From the NCBI RefSeq assembly GCF_000211815.1, contig NZ_GL890820.1:87978-119630 (forward strand): a stretch of DNA of 31,653 nucleotides, written 5' to 3'. Below, in pieces: positions 1-7,712 of the stretch (position 1 is the stretch's first letter; each line of letters begins with the position of its first letter). The position numbers and the translations under genes are program-made. The notes beneath the pieces were generated by a model. The model was not told where the DNA came from, did no database searches, and saw only the letters and a program-made list of their open reading frames with translations. Origin of the DNA: Moorena producens 3L (lineage in GTDB: Bacteria; Cyanobacteriota; Cyanobacteriia; Cyanobacteriales; Coleofasciculaceae).

Positions 1-333
1 TCCAACAATGATTGGGGATGTCACTAATAAAAATAACGGGGTGAAGGTCATAAAGGGAACGGTAATGGATAAGTCAGACCGACTCAATGCTTGGATATAC
101 AAGCTCATCGCTACCACATTCAGAGACCCTCCGACCATTAAGGCTAAGCCAAAATTTTGGCCTAATTCCGGAATTTCAATCACAAAAAGGAGGGGCAGTA
201 AAACAGGTAAAGAAAAAAATAATACTGCCCAAGAAATAATGTAAGCATCAACATTTTTGAGCCCTCGCTTACTCGTCAAATCCTTGCCAGAGGCAAAAAG
301 AGCTGTTAGACTAGCGAATATTAACCAAAGCAT
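1..333 (-). CDS. EamA/DMT-family transporter, N-terminal part (runs off left edge)
   Basis: Reading the minus strand from the ATG at 331-333 gives 111 codons open to the window edge. The product starts MLWLIFASLTALFASGKDL and then shows three hydrophobic segments (about residues 1-16, 29-52 and 62-80). A pattern typical of the EamA repeat follows: small residues around MVGGSLNVVAMSLYIQALS, then LSITVPFMTFTPLFLLVTSP near the edge. This family (drug/metabolite transporter superfamily) consists of inner-membrane proteins with about ten helices that move small metabolites; the substrate cannot be told. Only the first of the two EamA repeats is visible. The opposite-strand open frame at 8-244 is its shadow. 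Confidence 0.8.
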   Translation of the reverse strand, partial: MLWLIFASLTALFASGKDLTSKRGLKNVDAYIISWAVLFFSLPVLLPLLFVIEIPELGQNFGLALMVGGSLNVVAMSLYIQALSRSDLSITVPFMTFTPLFLLVTSPIIVG

Positions 334-874
334 AGTAGTGCTAACCTGTAGTTTAGTCAGAATAGGGATAATGAGTGAATAGCAGACTTAACTAGCCTAG
401 CTTAAAGCATAAGTTAAGGCATAAGTTAAGACATAGTTAAATTGAGGATTTATGGTTAACTGTTGACTGTTGACTGTTGACTGTTACCCGTCACTAAGCA
501 ACCCTATAAAAGTAGATAAGTTAACTAAAACAGTTAACTAGAACAGTTGACTAAAACAGTTAACTGTGTATTAGCAGAAGCAGTTAGCGATCGCACTGAG
601 TCAGTTAGCTTTTGAATCATCCTCTGTTACCCGATCTCCCCATCAGTGCTAACAGAATGTAAGCTAAGGCACATTTAGCAATGGTTAACTAATGGTTAAC
701 TAATGGTTGAGAGTTGGGGGATGCCATAAGTCTCGTGCCATCATAGGCAATTTTGGTCTCGGGATACCTGGACATCCTCCAAGTAATTTTGATCTGGTCA
801 ATCCCGGGAAAAAATCCAAATTGATCAACAAAATGATCAAAAATTTACTAGAAACATGATAATGTTGAAAGTTA

Positions 875-926
875 ATCTATCAGCTATCAGCTATCAGCTA
901 TCAGCTATCAGCTATCAGCTATCAGC
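875..926. repeat. Heptamer tandem array (CAGCTAT)n, STRR type
   Basis: About seven perfect tandem copies of the 7-bp unit CAGCTAT are visible. Heptanucleotide short tandemly repeated repetitive (STRR) sequences are a known feature of filamentous cyanobacteria. The array is followed by GGCTGAC-like heptamers at about 970-995. Confidence 0.85.
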
Positions 927-1040
927 CAAAGGCCAACCTACTGATTGGTGCTTTTGAATAAAATAACGTGACGGCTGACAGCTGACGGCTGAATGCTTAT
1001 GTTGACAGTAAATTAGATTGACAATAACCAAGTCAAAAAA

Positions 1041-1320
1041 AACCTGTTGACCTATCCCACGTTCACGTAATCGAAATGCTATCGGTCTGATGGGCGTGGG
1101 ACTGTTGCAACAGGTCGGGGATGTAAAACCTCAGCTTAGTCGCAAAACTCAACTTAGGCAATCCCCGGTCAAGTGACAAGCCAGTACCGTAGCGTCAGCT
1201 TGGAGTCTGGTAATTCACAAGACGATTTCCGCGCCTTGGGTAAAAATCATACCGGTGCGCTAGATGGGTGCAGGGGATAGGGTCAAACCGATGCAGTCGG
1301 CCAAAGGGGGAAACCCCTAC
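1041..1320. ncRNA. Candidate structured RNA or long structured leader (unidentified)
   Basis: Several nested and adjacent inverted repeats occur here. Positions 1043-1049 pair with 1108-1114, and inside them 1055-1061 pair with 1095-1101. Directly after, 1116-1122 pair with 1161-1167, then 1177-1181 with 1198-1202, 1288-1291 with 1297-1300, and 1305-1309 with 1314-1318. The region is richer in G+C than its flanks and has no open frame. It does not show the motifs I know for tmRNA, RNase P RNA, glutamine riboswitches or c-di-GMP-I riboswitches. It could be a free-standing RNA, the leader of the lipoprotein gene at 1461, or another decayed palindromic element. No strand is assigned because the pairing is nearly symmetric. 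Confidence 0.35.
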
Positions 1321-1460
1321 TCGCCCTTTGCATCAAGAAAATGAACAATTTTCTTTTCTAGTGACCTCCGGAGAACTCAACTGGTATATTATGGGCGGGT
1401 GTGTTCACCGAAAAGGGACACATCTGTAAATTCCCTACTTCGACACACAGGTATTAAGTC

Positions 1461-1955
1461 ATGGAAACACAATTCTTGATATCGAATCAGAGTATGAACA
1501 AATATATGAGGTTAACTACCAAATTATTAGTCCTGGTTGCTCTCCTAGGAGCAGTTAGTGCTTGTAAGGGTCGCCAAATCGAAGAGGCTCCCCAGAGTGC
1601 AAATCAAGTAGAACCAATTCCTGAAGCTGAGGAAGAAAAGGCTTCTCGCTTTAACATTCCCTTCTTTAATCTGGGTAGGAACCAGGAGGAGGCAGAACCA
1701 ACGGATACAGCACTGTTAGAAGACCCATCAACTACAGAAGCTGAAACACCGAGTATTCAACCAGAGCAACCGATCGCACAAGCACAGCCGACTACAACTG
1801 ATCCCTTTGCACAGCCAGAGGAGGATACTGTTGCTCAAGGAACTACCGTCATCAGTGAGTCTAGTGCTCCAGCGACTACAGCAAGCTCAGCAACTACAGG
1901 AAGTTCTGGTACAGTAGTATACGAAGATAATGACCCCATACCAGCCCTATGGTAA
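1461..1955 (+). CDS. Small hypothetical lipoprotein, Pro/Glu/Thr-rich
   Basis: The 164-residue product has a lipoprotein signal: basic residues around 14-21, a hydrophobic stretch at 22-32 and the lipobox VSAC with the acceptor cysteine at residue 35. The rest is low in hydrophobic residues and rich in Glu, Pro, Gln, Thr and Ala, and so probably disordered; a short IPFFNLGR segment sits near residue 67. It is likely anchored in a membrane and exposed to the periplasm. Start codons at residue 12 (1494) or 16 (1506) would give a signal peptide of more usual length, so the true start is uncertain. I do not recognise the family and see no catalytic motif. The neighbouring genes give no functional hint. 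Confidence 0.65.
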   Translation: METQFLISNQSMNKYMRLTTKLLVLVALLGAVSACKGRQIEEAPQSANQVEPIPEAEEEKASRFNIPFFNLGRNQEEAEPTDTALLEDPSTTEAETPSIQPEQPIAQAQPTTTDPFAQPEEDTVAQGTTVISESSAPATTASSATTGSSGTVVYEDNDPIPALW

Positions 1956-2281
1956 AGGGCACTACCTGTAGTTGTTTAAAAGGTTGGGGAAGAGATTAGA
2001 GATTGGGGATTAGGGGATGGGTCAAAAGCAGAAAGGATGAAAAATAAAGGTTGAAGAATAAAGCTTGAAGTAAAAAGGATAAAAAATAAAGGTTGAAGGA
2101 GGAAATGGGTTGATCGGACTTAAGGTTGACTAAAAACGTTATCCACAACCTACGAGTTACACTTCCCACTTCCCACTTCATACTTAATAGTTCATCCTTG
2201 ATACTTCATACTTAATAGTTCATCCTTGATAGTTCATCCTTGATACTTTCCCCAATCCCTAGTCTCCACTCTCCTTAACCT
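1956..2281. repeat. Low-complexity intergenic region with short tandem repeats
   Basis: Positions 2028-2100 contain AAAGGTTGAAG and AAAAATAA motifs in loose repetition. Positions 2161-2178 contain tandem CTTCCCA heptamers. Positions 2180-2245 contain repeated units built from ATACTTAATAGTTCATCCTTG. A minus-strand open frame here (1996-2181) has low-complexity content and is not considered a gene. Confidence 0.7.
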
Positions 2282-4297
2282 ATGAAAGCAGCAAGTGACA
2301 TTCTGATTATTGGCGGTGGCATTATCGGTTTAGCGATCGCTGTAGAACTGAAACAGCGTGGGGCAACAGTAACTGTTGTCACCCGCAATTTCCAAGAAGG
2401 TGCCACCCTAGCTGCAGCGGGAATGTTAGCACCATTCTCAGAAGCGCTCCCCATTGGTCCGATGCTAGATTTAGGCTTGTGGTCCCACTCACTGTATCCT
2501 CAATGGTGTACCAAACTGGAACAGATGACTGGTGTGGCAACGGGCTATTGGCCCTGTGGCTTTTTAGCACCGGTCTATGAAGGGGCAGCAGGAAATCAGC
2601 AACACCAGCTCAGCAACCAAACCGGAGTTGCTGACTGGTTAGACAAAGATACAATTCATTGCTATCAATCCGGTTTAAGCTCAGAAGTGGTTGGTGGTTG
2701 GTGGTACCCAGAAGATGCTCAGGTGGTTCCCCAAGCACTCAGTAAAGCCCTGGGACTGGCTGCCCAAGAATGGGGAGTAGAGCTGCGTGAAGGGATAGCT
2801 GTGGAGGCAATTCAGCAGCGCAATCGCTTAGTCTCTGGGATTAGAACCTCCGCAGGGGAACTCCATGCAGACCATTATGTCCTGGCAACTGGAGCCTGGT
2901 CTAATCAACTGTTGCCCTTGCCAGTGGCTCCAAAAAAAGGTCAGATGCTGTCAGTAAAAGCCACTAAAAATTATCAACACCCCTTGCCACTACAGCGAGT
3001 GTTACATGGCTCTGAGGTTTATCTAGTCCCCCGTCGAGATGGACGAATTCTGATTGGTGCAACAGTAGAGGATGTGGGTTGGCAGCCTGACAACACTACT
3101 GCTGGAATTAACCGTTTGTTAGAATCAGCTATCCGGCTATATCCGGAAATCCAACACTGGTCGATTCATGAGTGTTGGTGGGGATTTCGACCAGCAACAC
3201 CTGACGAATTACCAATTCTTGGCACTGGTCCTTGCCAAAACCTGAGCCTGGCTACGGGTCACTACCGCAACGGTATTTTGCTGGCTCCGGTAACAGCTTT
3301 GTTGCTGGCTGACCTGATTGAGAAGCAAAAGTCTGACCCATTGTTAGATCAATTTCGATACGACCGACTTTACCATCAACCAGCCTCAAGTCAAAGCAGT
3401 CCTAATCTAATAAGATTATCTAGTAACTCCTCCTCAACACCAGTGCTGCACTATAATTCTGGTACGGTCCGGGACTCTCACTCTGACAATGGGAAGGAAC
3501 CATCCCCAGCTGATTTACTCACCATTGCGGGAAAAACCTTTCGGTCTCGTCTGATGACTGGCACAGGTAAGTATGACTCTCAACAGGTAATGGCTGAAAG
3601 TATTGCCGCTAGTGGCAGTGAAATTGTAACGGTGGCTGTGCGTCGGGTACAAACTAAAGCACCAGGACACGAAGGGCTAGCGGAATCCCTGGATTGGAGG
3701 AAACTGTGGATGTTACCCAACACCGCAGGCTGTAAAACGGCGGAAGAAGCGGTGCGAGTGGCACGGCTTGGTCGGGAAATGGCGAAGCTATTGGGTCAAG
3801 AAGACAATAATTTTGTGAAACTGGAAGTGATTCCTGATCCTAAGTATTTACTCCCTGACCCCATTGGTACTCTACAGGCAGCAGAGCAACTGGTAAAAGA
3901 AGGGTTTGCGGTTTTACCCTATATTAATGCGGATCCGTTATTAGCCAAACGCCTAGAAGAGATAGGATGTGCTACGGTGATGCCTTTGGGTTCACCCATT
4001 GGTTCGGGACAGGGCATCAAGAATGCTGCCAATATTGAAATCATCATTGAGGAAGCTGGAGTGCCGGTGGTGGTAGATGCTGGCATAGGTAGCCCCAGTG
4101 AAGCCACCTATGGGATGGAGTTAGGGGCAGATGCGTTATTGATTAATAGTGCGATCGCATTAGCAGGTAATCCGATCATGATGGGAAAAGCGATGGGAAT
4201 GGCCACCGAAGCTGGTCGTCTGGCTTACCTAGCTGGTCGTATTCCAATTAAAAACTATGCTAGCGCTAGCTCACCCTTGACTGGTACCATTAGCTAG
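2282..4297 (+). CDS. thiO-thiG: Bifunctional glycine oxidase / thiazole synthase (ThiO-ThiG fusion)
   Basis: This 671-residue cytosolic enzyme acts in thiamin synthesis. Its N-terminal part (about 1-365) is an FAD-dependent glycine oxidase: the dinucleotide motif GGGIIGLA is at residues 10-17, and GTGPCQNLSLATGHYRNGI near 317 is typical of the DAO fold. It turns glycine into the imine used for the thiazole. A Ser-rich linker (about 366-408) joins it to the ThiG part (about 410-671). ThiG condenses the imine, deoxyxylulose 5-phosphate and thiocarboxylated ThiS. The Schiff-base lysine expected in ThiG is Lys513 in the VKLEVIPDP motif, and GIGSPSEATYGMELGADALL is the phosphate-site region. This fusion is well known in cyanobacteria. 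No ThiS gene lies nearby. HIP1 sites fall inside the gene at 2333 and 4151. Confidence 0.95.
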   Translation: MKAASDILIIGGGIIGLAIAVELKQRGATVTVVTRNFQEGATLAAAGMLAPFSEALPIGPMLDLGLWSHSLYPQWCTKLEQMTGVATGYWPCGFLAPVYEGAAGNQQHQLSNQTGVADWLDKDTIHCYQSGLSSEVVGGWWYPEDAQVVPQALSKALGLAAQEWGVELREGIAVEAIQQRNRLVSGIRTSAGELHADHYVLATGAWSNQLLPLPVAPKKGQMLSVKATKNYQHPLPLQRVLHGSEVYLVPRRDGRILIGATVEDVGWQPDNTTAGINRLLESAIRLYPEIQHWSIHECWWGFRPATPDELPILGTGPCQNLSLATGHYRNGILLAPVTALLLADLIEKQKSDPLLDQFRYDRLYHQPASSQSSPNLIRLSSNSSSTPVLHYNSGTVRDSHSDNGKEPSPADLLTIAGKTFRSRLMTGTGKYDSQQVMAESIAASGSEIVTVAVRRVQTKAPGHEGLAESLDWRKLWMLPNTAGCKTAEEAVRVARLGREMAKLLGQEDNNFVKLEVIPDPKYLLPDPIGTLQAAEQLVKEGFAVLPYINADPLLAKRLEEIGCATVMPLGSPIGSGQGIKNAANIEIIIEEAGVPVVVDAGIGSPSEATYGMELGADALLINSAIALAGNPIMMGKAMGMATEAGRLAYLAGRIPIKNYASASSPLTGTIS

Positions 4298-4404
4298 CTT
4301 ACAAATTCATAGATCAAAGAACTTGTCAAGGTCTAGGACTGGATTAATACTTTAACGTAACAAATCAAGCTAATCAGGAAAACTGAAGAGTAGTTATGCC
4401 AATT

Positions 4405-4437
4405 TTTGTTACATTCTTTGTTACATTTATATAAATA
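4405..4437 (+). promoter_or_regulatory. Direct repeat resembling RpaB (HLR1) half-sites plus -10-like box before psb34
   Basis: The 11-mer TTTGTTACATT occurs at 4405-4415 and again at 4417-4427, so GTTACATT is repeated with a 12-bp period. An AT-rich TATAAATAA lies just downstream at about 4429-4437. GTTACATT matches the half-site of the HLR1 element bound by the response regulator RpaB, which normally has a 10-bp period (2-bp spacer). Here the spacer is 4 bp, so binding is only a suggestion. Confidence 0.4.
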
Positions 4438-4459
4438 AAGTAAAAAAAGGTTGTAATCC

Positions 4460-4639
4460 ATGCCATATACAGTAGAAGAGGGCGGGCGTTTAAACAATTT
4501 TGCTAAAGAGCCAAAAGTTTACCAGGCAGAGCCACCCACTGCAGCAGAAAAGCGCAACTACCTGATCTTGGGTCTAACAGCCCTGATTTTAGTAAGTGGC
4601 TTGATCTTTGTGGCTTTCTCAGCCTCTGGTGTGAGCTAG
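4460..4639 (+). CDS. psb34: Psb34, ssl1498-family HLIP-like photosystem II assembly protein
   Basis: This is a small gene of 59 codons. The product starts MPYTVEEGGRLNNFA, continues with KEPKVYQAEPP and ends in one membrane helix (about residues 35-55, LILGLTALILVSGLIFVAFS). This is the layout of the cyanobacterial ssl1498 family, annotated as light-harvesting-like or Psb34. Psb34 is a single-helix thylakoid protein that binds the CP47-containing photosystem II assembly intermediate at the site also used by high-light-inducible proteins. The length equals that of the family. A purine-rich AAAAAAAGG lies about 10 bases before the ATG. It is monocistronic: thiO-thiG ends 162 bases upstream and the next gene is on the other strand. 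Confidence 0.9.
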   Translation: MPYTVEEGGRLNNFAKEPKVYQAEPPTAAEKRNYLILGLTALILVSGLIFVAFSASGVS

Positions 4640-4696
4640 GTACTGCACAGAAGAAAGCTGTTGAAAAGCCACTTCAGTTCAAGGGTCTGGTTGCCA

Positions 4697-5737
4697 TTAA
4701 AGCTTTTTGATGGCTTCCATCGCTTCTTGATAATTTTCAGTTCTGCCTTGTTCTTGGAATAAATCAGCCGCTTTTTTGAAATCCTGAATCGCTTCCTCAA
4801 CCTTATTGAGGTCAAGTCTGGCTAGACCCCGTTTATAAAACGCATCGGCAAAAGTGGGTTCAATTTTTAGAGTTTCTGTGTAATCAGCTACAGCAGCTTG
4901 ATACTGTTTGAGCTTACTGCGAGTTAAACCGCGTTGGTAGTAAGCCATAGCATTTTTAGGGTTAATCGAGAGAGCTCGATCGTAATCCGCAATTGCTTGG
5001 AAATAGTTATCTACTTCACTGTAGGCATTACCTCGACTGAGATAAACCGTATCATTATCGGGTGTCAGAGCAATAGCCTTGGAAAAATCAGCGATCGCTT
5101 CGATGAACTTCTTTTGCACAAAATAGGCATAACCACGGTTGCTATAGGCTTCACCATAGTCGGTTTTAATCTTGATAGCAGCAGTGTAATTATCAATCGC
5201 TTCTTGATAATTCCCCTGAATGTGGTGGACGTAGCCGAGATTGTAGTTTATATCAGGGTCATAGGGTTCCAGCTGCAAAGCCTGTTTGAAATTTGCCATT
5301 GCCTCTGGATAATTACCATTATCTAGTTGATCCACGCCCCGGTTGTAGAATTCAACAGCACTCATCCGGGGTATAGTTCTCACTGGCAATTCCGTATTAA
5401 AAGGGTCTTTCTCAACAGAGGGTTTTTCAGTAGTAGCTGGTTTCTCCTCCACAGGTTGGGCTTGAGTAGTAGCTGGTTTCTCCTCCACAGGTTGGGCTTG
5501 AGTAGTAGCTGGTTTCTCCTCCACAGGTTGGGCTTGAGTAGTAGCTGGTTTCTCCTCCACAGGTTGGGCTTCAGTATTAGTTGGCTCTTGCTTTGACGTA
5601 GGCTTTTGATTATCTGGCTCAGATCGGATAATGACTGGAACTGGAAGTGGCTCCTGCTGAGCATAGACAGTTGCGGTAAATCCAGTCAGTATTGTGGCAA
5701 GTCCTAGACTAGAGATAGTTAAATAAGTTGGTTTCAT
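4697..5737 (-). CDS. Secreted or periplasmic TPR-repeat protein with a Pro/Thr/Glu repeat linker
   Basis: The 346-residue product begins with a signal peptide (MKPTYLTISSLGLATILTG, likely cleavage after VYA near residue 26). Next comes a linker holding four 12-residue repeats of the type EKPATTQAQPVE (about 60-105), then about six TPR units from residue 130 to the end. These show the canonical pattern, for example AMANFKQALQLEPYDPDINY and AIADFSKAIALTPDN. TPR domains are protein-binding scaffolds, so it probably acts as an adaptor in the periplasm or at the thylakoid lumen side; the partner is unknown. AAGGA lies 5-6 bases before the ATG at 5737, which supports this start. The gene is convergent with psb34 and divergent from the CyanoP gene. 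Confidence 0.85.
   Translation of the reverse strand: MKPTYLTISSLGLATILTGFTATVYAQQEPLPVPVIIRSEPDNQKPTSKQEPTNTEAQPVEEKPATTQAQPVEEKPATTQAQPVEEKPATTQAQPVEEKPATTEKPSVEKDPFNTELPVRTIPRMSAVEFYNRGVDQLDNGNYPEAMANFKQALQLEPYDPDINYNLGYVHHIQGNYQEAIDNYTAAIKIKTDYGEAYSNRGYAYFVQKKFIEAIADFSKAIALTPDNDTVYLSRGNAYSEVDNYFQAIADYDRALSINPKNAMAYYQRGLTRSKLKQYQAAVADYTETLKIEPTFADAFYKRGLARLDLNKVEEAIQDFKKAADLFQEQGRTENYQEAMEAIKKL
5433..5576. repeat. 36-bp minisatellite, four tandem copies inside the TPR gene
   Basis: The unit starting GTAGCTGGTTTCTCCTCC recurs at 5433, 5469, 5505 and 5541 with almost no differences. The period is a multiple of three, so changes in copy number keep the frame and only change linker length. 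Open frames on other strands over this block are shadows of the repeat. Confidence 0.95.
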
Positions 5738-5929
5738 GGTATTCCTTACAAAGCCTGATGATTTCCAGAATTGTTACCGTGTGCAGTTGTCTAAAATCGC
5801 TCTATTAACTTGACTTAACTATCTATCACACATCTGGTGAGTGTCCAACCGGTAACAGAAAATACATAGGGGCAAGTACGATTAGTTAAAGATGAGACAA
5901 TTAAGCAGCTGAGTTGACGTTTAATAGAG

Positions 5930-6484
5930 ATGCTCAAAGAGATGCTCAAGAAAATTGCACCACTACTGCTGCTAGTGTTGAGTCTGGCTATACATGGCTG
6001 CACAACTGGTGCCAGTGGTCTACAAAGCTATGTAGACAGCCTTAACGGTTATCAGTTTTTGTATCCCAACGGTTGGGTCCCGATCAAGGTGACTGATGGA
6101 CCCGATGTAGTGTTCCACGATATTATAGAAACCACCGAAAATGTTAGTGTGGTGATTAGCCCAGTGCCGGAAGGCAAGAGCCTTGCTGATTTAGGTACAC
6201 CCTCAGAAGTGGGGTATCAGCTGCAAAAAAATGCCATTGCTCCTCCCGATTCTGGTCGCACAGCCGAGTTGGTTAATGCTGAAGCTCGTGAGGTAGCAGA
6301 AAAGACGTATTACCTTTTAGAATACAACGTCCAACTTCCCAACCAAGAACGGCACAACCTCGCCAGTGTGGTGGTCAACCGTGGCAAGCTCTACACCTTC
6401 AATGCTTCCACCACCGAACGACGCTGGGGTAAGACCAAAAATTTATTGGAGGCAGTGGTTAAGTCCTTTTCAGTGAACTATTAA
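5930..6484 (+). CDS. psbP: CyanoP, PsbP-family photosystem II lipoprotein
   Basis: The 184-residue product has a lipoprotein signal with a hydrophobic core at about 10-21 and the acceptor cysteine at residue 24 (IHGC). The remainder is a PsbP domain: SLNGYQFLYPNGWVPIKV near residues 38-55 is the conserved start, VVFHDIIETTENVSVVISP follows, and it ends with KLYTFNASTTERRW and a final AVVKSFSV. CyanoP is the cyanobacterial relative of the plant oxygen-evolving complex subunit PsbP. It is lumenal, lipid anchored and linked to early photosystem II assembly. A second ATG at codon 5 (5942) is a possible alternative start. The gene is divergent from the TPR gene, with about 190 bases between them. 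Confidence 0.92.
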   Translation: MLKEMLKKIAPLLLLVLSLAIHGCTTGASGLQSYVDSLNGYQFLYPNGWVPIKVTDGPDVVFHDIIETTENVSVVISPVPEGKSLADLGTPSEVGYQLQKNAIAPPDSGRTAELVNAEAREVAEKTYYLLEYNVQLPNQERHNLASVVVNRGKLYTFNASTTERRWGKTKNLLEAVVKSFSVNY

Positions 6485-6716
6485 ACAGTTGTTCGCGTAG
6501 GGTGGCCTAAAGGCCAAGGTAGCAGGTTGTTTGGTTGAAGGTTACAGGTTGTTTGGTTGAAGGTTACAGGTTGTTTGGTTGTTTGGTTGTTTAGTTGTTC
6601 GCCAAAGGCGTGCTAATCAGGTACAGTCTTTTTTGACGCTGATTTCCTTAAAACCCTCTTGCCTATTGCCTTAAAAAAATAAGCAATGTCGCTCAAACGT
6701 TTCTGAAAATTGCTAT
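6485..6716. repeat. Intergenic tandem repeats (AGGTTGTTTGGTTGAAGGTTAC type)
   Basis: A 22-bp unit, AGGTTGTTTGGTTGAAGGTTAC, is repeated from about 6522, decaying into 8-bp GTTTGGTT units up to about 6598. The flanks carry small palindromic bits, GGCCTAAAGGCC near 6504 and TTCGCCAAAGGCG near 6598. No gene is seen. Confidence 0.7.
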
Positions 6717-7310
6717 ATGGATGTGCCGACTTTTGTATTAGCTTCAGCTTCTAATGCTCGCAGACGATTGTTGCAAACTGCTGGTATTGAACCGGTGGTC
6801 TGCCAAAGCAATTTTGACGAATCTCAAGTGCAGCATCCAGAACCAGCAACGTTAGTGCAGATTCTAGCTGAACAAAAAGCAAAAACTGTTGCTGATCAAT
6901 TTAGCGACGCTCTGGTATTAGGCTGTGATTCCCTATTGAGTATCGAAGGTAAGATTTATGGGAAACCCCCTAACCCCTCTGAAGCAATCGCTCGTTGGCA
7001 ACAGATGCGAGGGACGACTGGGGAACTCTATACAGGTCATGCTTTAATTGACTTATCTCGGAACAAAACCATAGTGCGCTGTGGTGTAACGCGAGTTTAT
7101 TTTGCCAATGTAAGCGATCGCGCTATAGAAGCCTATGTTGCTACTGGCGAACCCCTTAAATGTGCTGGTGCCTTTGCTTTGGAAGGTAGAGGGGGGCTCT
7201 TCGTTGACAAAATCGAAGGCTGTCATAGTAATGTTATTGGTCTGAGCTTACCCCTGCTCCATCGAATGTTAGAGGAACTAGGATATGAAGTTACTGATTT
7301 TTGGCAATAG
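6717..7310 (+). CDS. maf: Maf-family nucleoside triphosphate pyrophosphatase
   Basis: The 197-residue product matches the Maf/HAM1-like fold. It starts with the signature FVLASASNARRRLLQTAGI (residues 6-24), continues with an FDE motif near residue 39 and GCDSLLSIEGKIYGKP near 69-84, then RWQQMRGTTGELYTGHALI, and ends with EGRGGLFVDKIEGCHSNVIGL. Maf proteins split non-canonical or modified nucleotides (dTTP/UTP or m7GTP types) to monophosphate and pyrophosphate in the cytosol and are linked to house-cleaning and septum control. Asn replaces the more usual Pro in the LASxSPxR motif. No clear ribosome binding site precedes the ATG. It is a single gene. Confidence 0.92.
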   Translation: MDVPTFVLASASNARRRLLQTAGIEPVVCQSNFDESQVQHPEPATLVQILAEQKAKTVADQFSDALVLGCDSLLSIEGKIYGKPPNPSEAIARWQQMRGTTGELYTGHALIDLSRNKTIVRCGVTRVYFANVSDRAIEAYVATGEPLKCAGAFALEGRGGLFVDKIEGCHSNVIGLSLPLLHRMLEELGYEVTDFWQ

Positions 7311-7343
7311 GTATAGTAATTGGTGATTAGTCATTGTCTTGAT

Positions 7344-7470
7344 GCAAAGCGCGAGTGGTTTGAAGTTACCGTAAGAGAGTGGAGCCTTATTAAAAAATAT
7401 TTAACCCTTTTCTGCATAACCTGCCGACATTAAAGGCGACCCTCTCTAAGGTTTCGTCTCCGGGGAAACC
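7344..7470. repeat. Palindromic element A, copy 1
   Basis: This is the first of two direct copies with a 130-bp period. Outer flanks are GCAAAGCGCGAGTGGTTTGA on the left and AAGGTTTCGTCTCCGG on the right. Inside are imperfect inverted arms at 7374-7389 and 7431-7447, and a central TTTAACCCTTTT-CTGCATAACC. It looks like a non-autonomous, MITE-like hairpin element. Confidence 0.85.
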
Positions 7471-7473
7471 ACG

Positions 7474-7600
7474 GCAAAGCGCGAGTGGTTTGAAGTTACC
7501 GTAAGACAGGCTCGCCTTAATCAATAAGTTTTAACCCTTTTTTGCATAACCTACCAACCATAAAGGCGAGCCTGTCTAAGGTTTCGTCTCCGGGGGAACC
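7474..7600. repeat. Palindromic element A, copy 2
   Basis: This copy has the same flanks as copy 1. Its arms are AGACAGGCTCGCCTT (7504-7518) and the inverse complement at 7561-7577, matching over 15 bases. Relative to copy 1 (AGAGAG/CTCTCT) the arm changed to AGACAG/CTGTCT on both sides, a compensated change that preserves pairing. Confidence 0.88.
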
Positions 7601-7712
7601 CCCAAGACCGCGCTGCCTCCCCAAGACCGCGCTGCATCGCTTGTAATTACCAGCAGACTGTGAGCTGACTACTAATAACTAAGAACTAAGGACTAGGGCA
7701 ACAAAAAAATCT

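Larger units (their letters stand above)
334..1460. other. Long intergenic region with heptamer arrays and possible structured RNA
   Basis: No convincing coding frame is present. Positions 463-483 hold three tandem TTGACTG units. Variants of CAGTTAAC are scattered over 500-560 and ATGGTTAACTA is repeated at 678-705. Positions 875-926 hold a (CAGCTAT)n array, followed at about 970-997 by GGCTGAC-like units ending in GCTGAATGCTTA, the same end seen in the array at 11092-11327. A HIP1 site lies at 587-594. Positions 1041-1320 hold stacked inverted repeats, entered separately. Confidence 0.6.
7311..7712. other. Intergenic region filled by two tandem palindromic elements
   Basis: Apart from the two 130-bp elements listed separately, only a duplicated CCAAGACCGCGCTGC motif (about 7602-7636) is visible. 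No gene is seen. Confidence 0.7.

Noticed and set aside
1..244. Plus-strand open frame at 8-244
   Set aside because: The opposite strand encodes a clear EamA transporter N-terminus over the same bases.
875..926. CRISPR array
   Set aside because: The repeats are 7 bp without spacers, so they are tandem STRR units. The same holds for the array at 11101-11260.
1996..2181. Minus-strand open frame of 61 codons
   Set aside because: Low-complexity FNLYFLSFLLQ-type sequence from AT-rich repeats; no start context.
5327..5664. Open frames on both strands over the minisatellite (SSSWFLLHRLGL, LLKPNLWRRNQ repeats)
   Set aside because: They are shadows of the repeat in the TPR gene.
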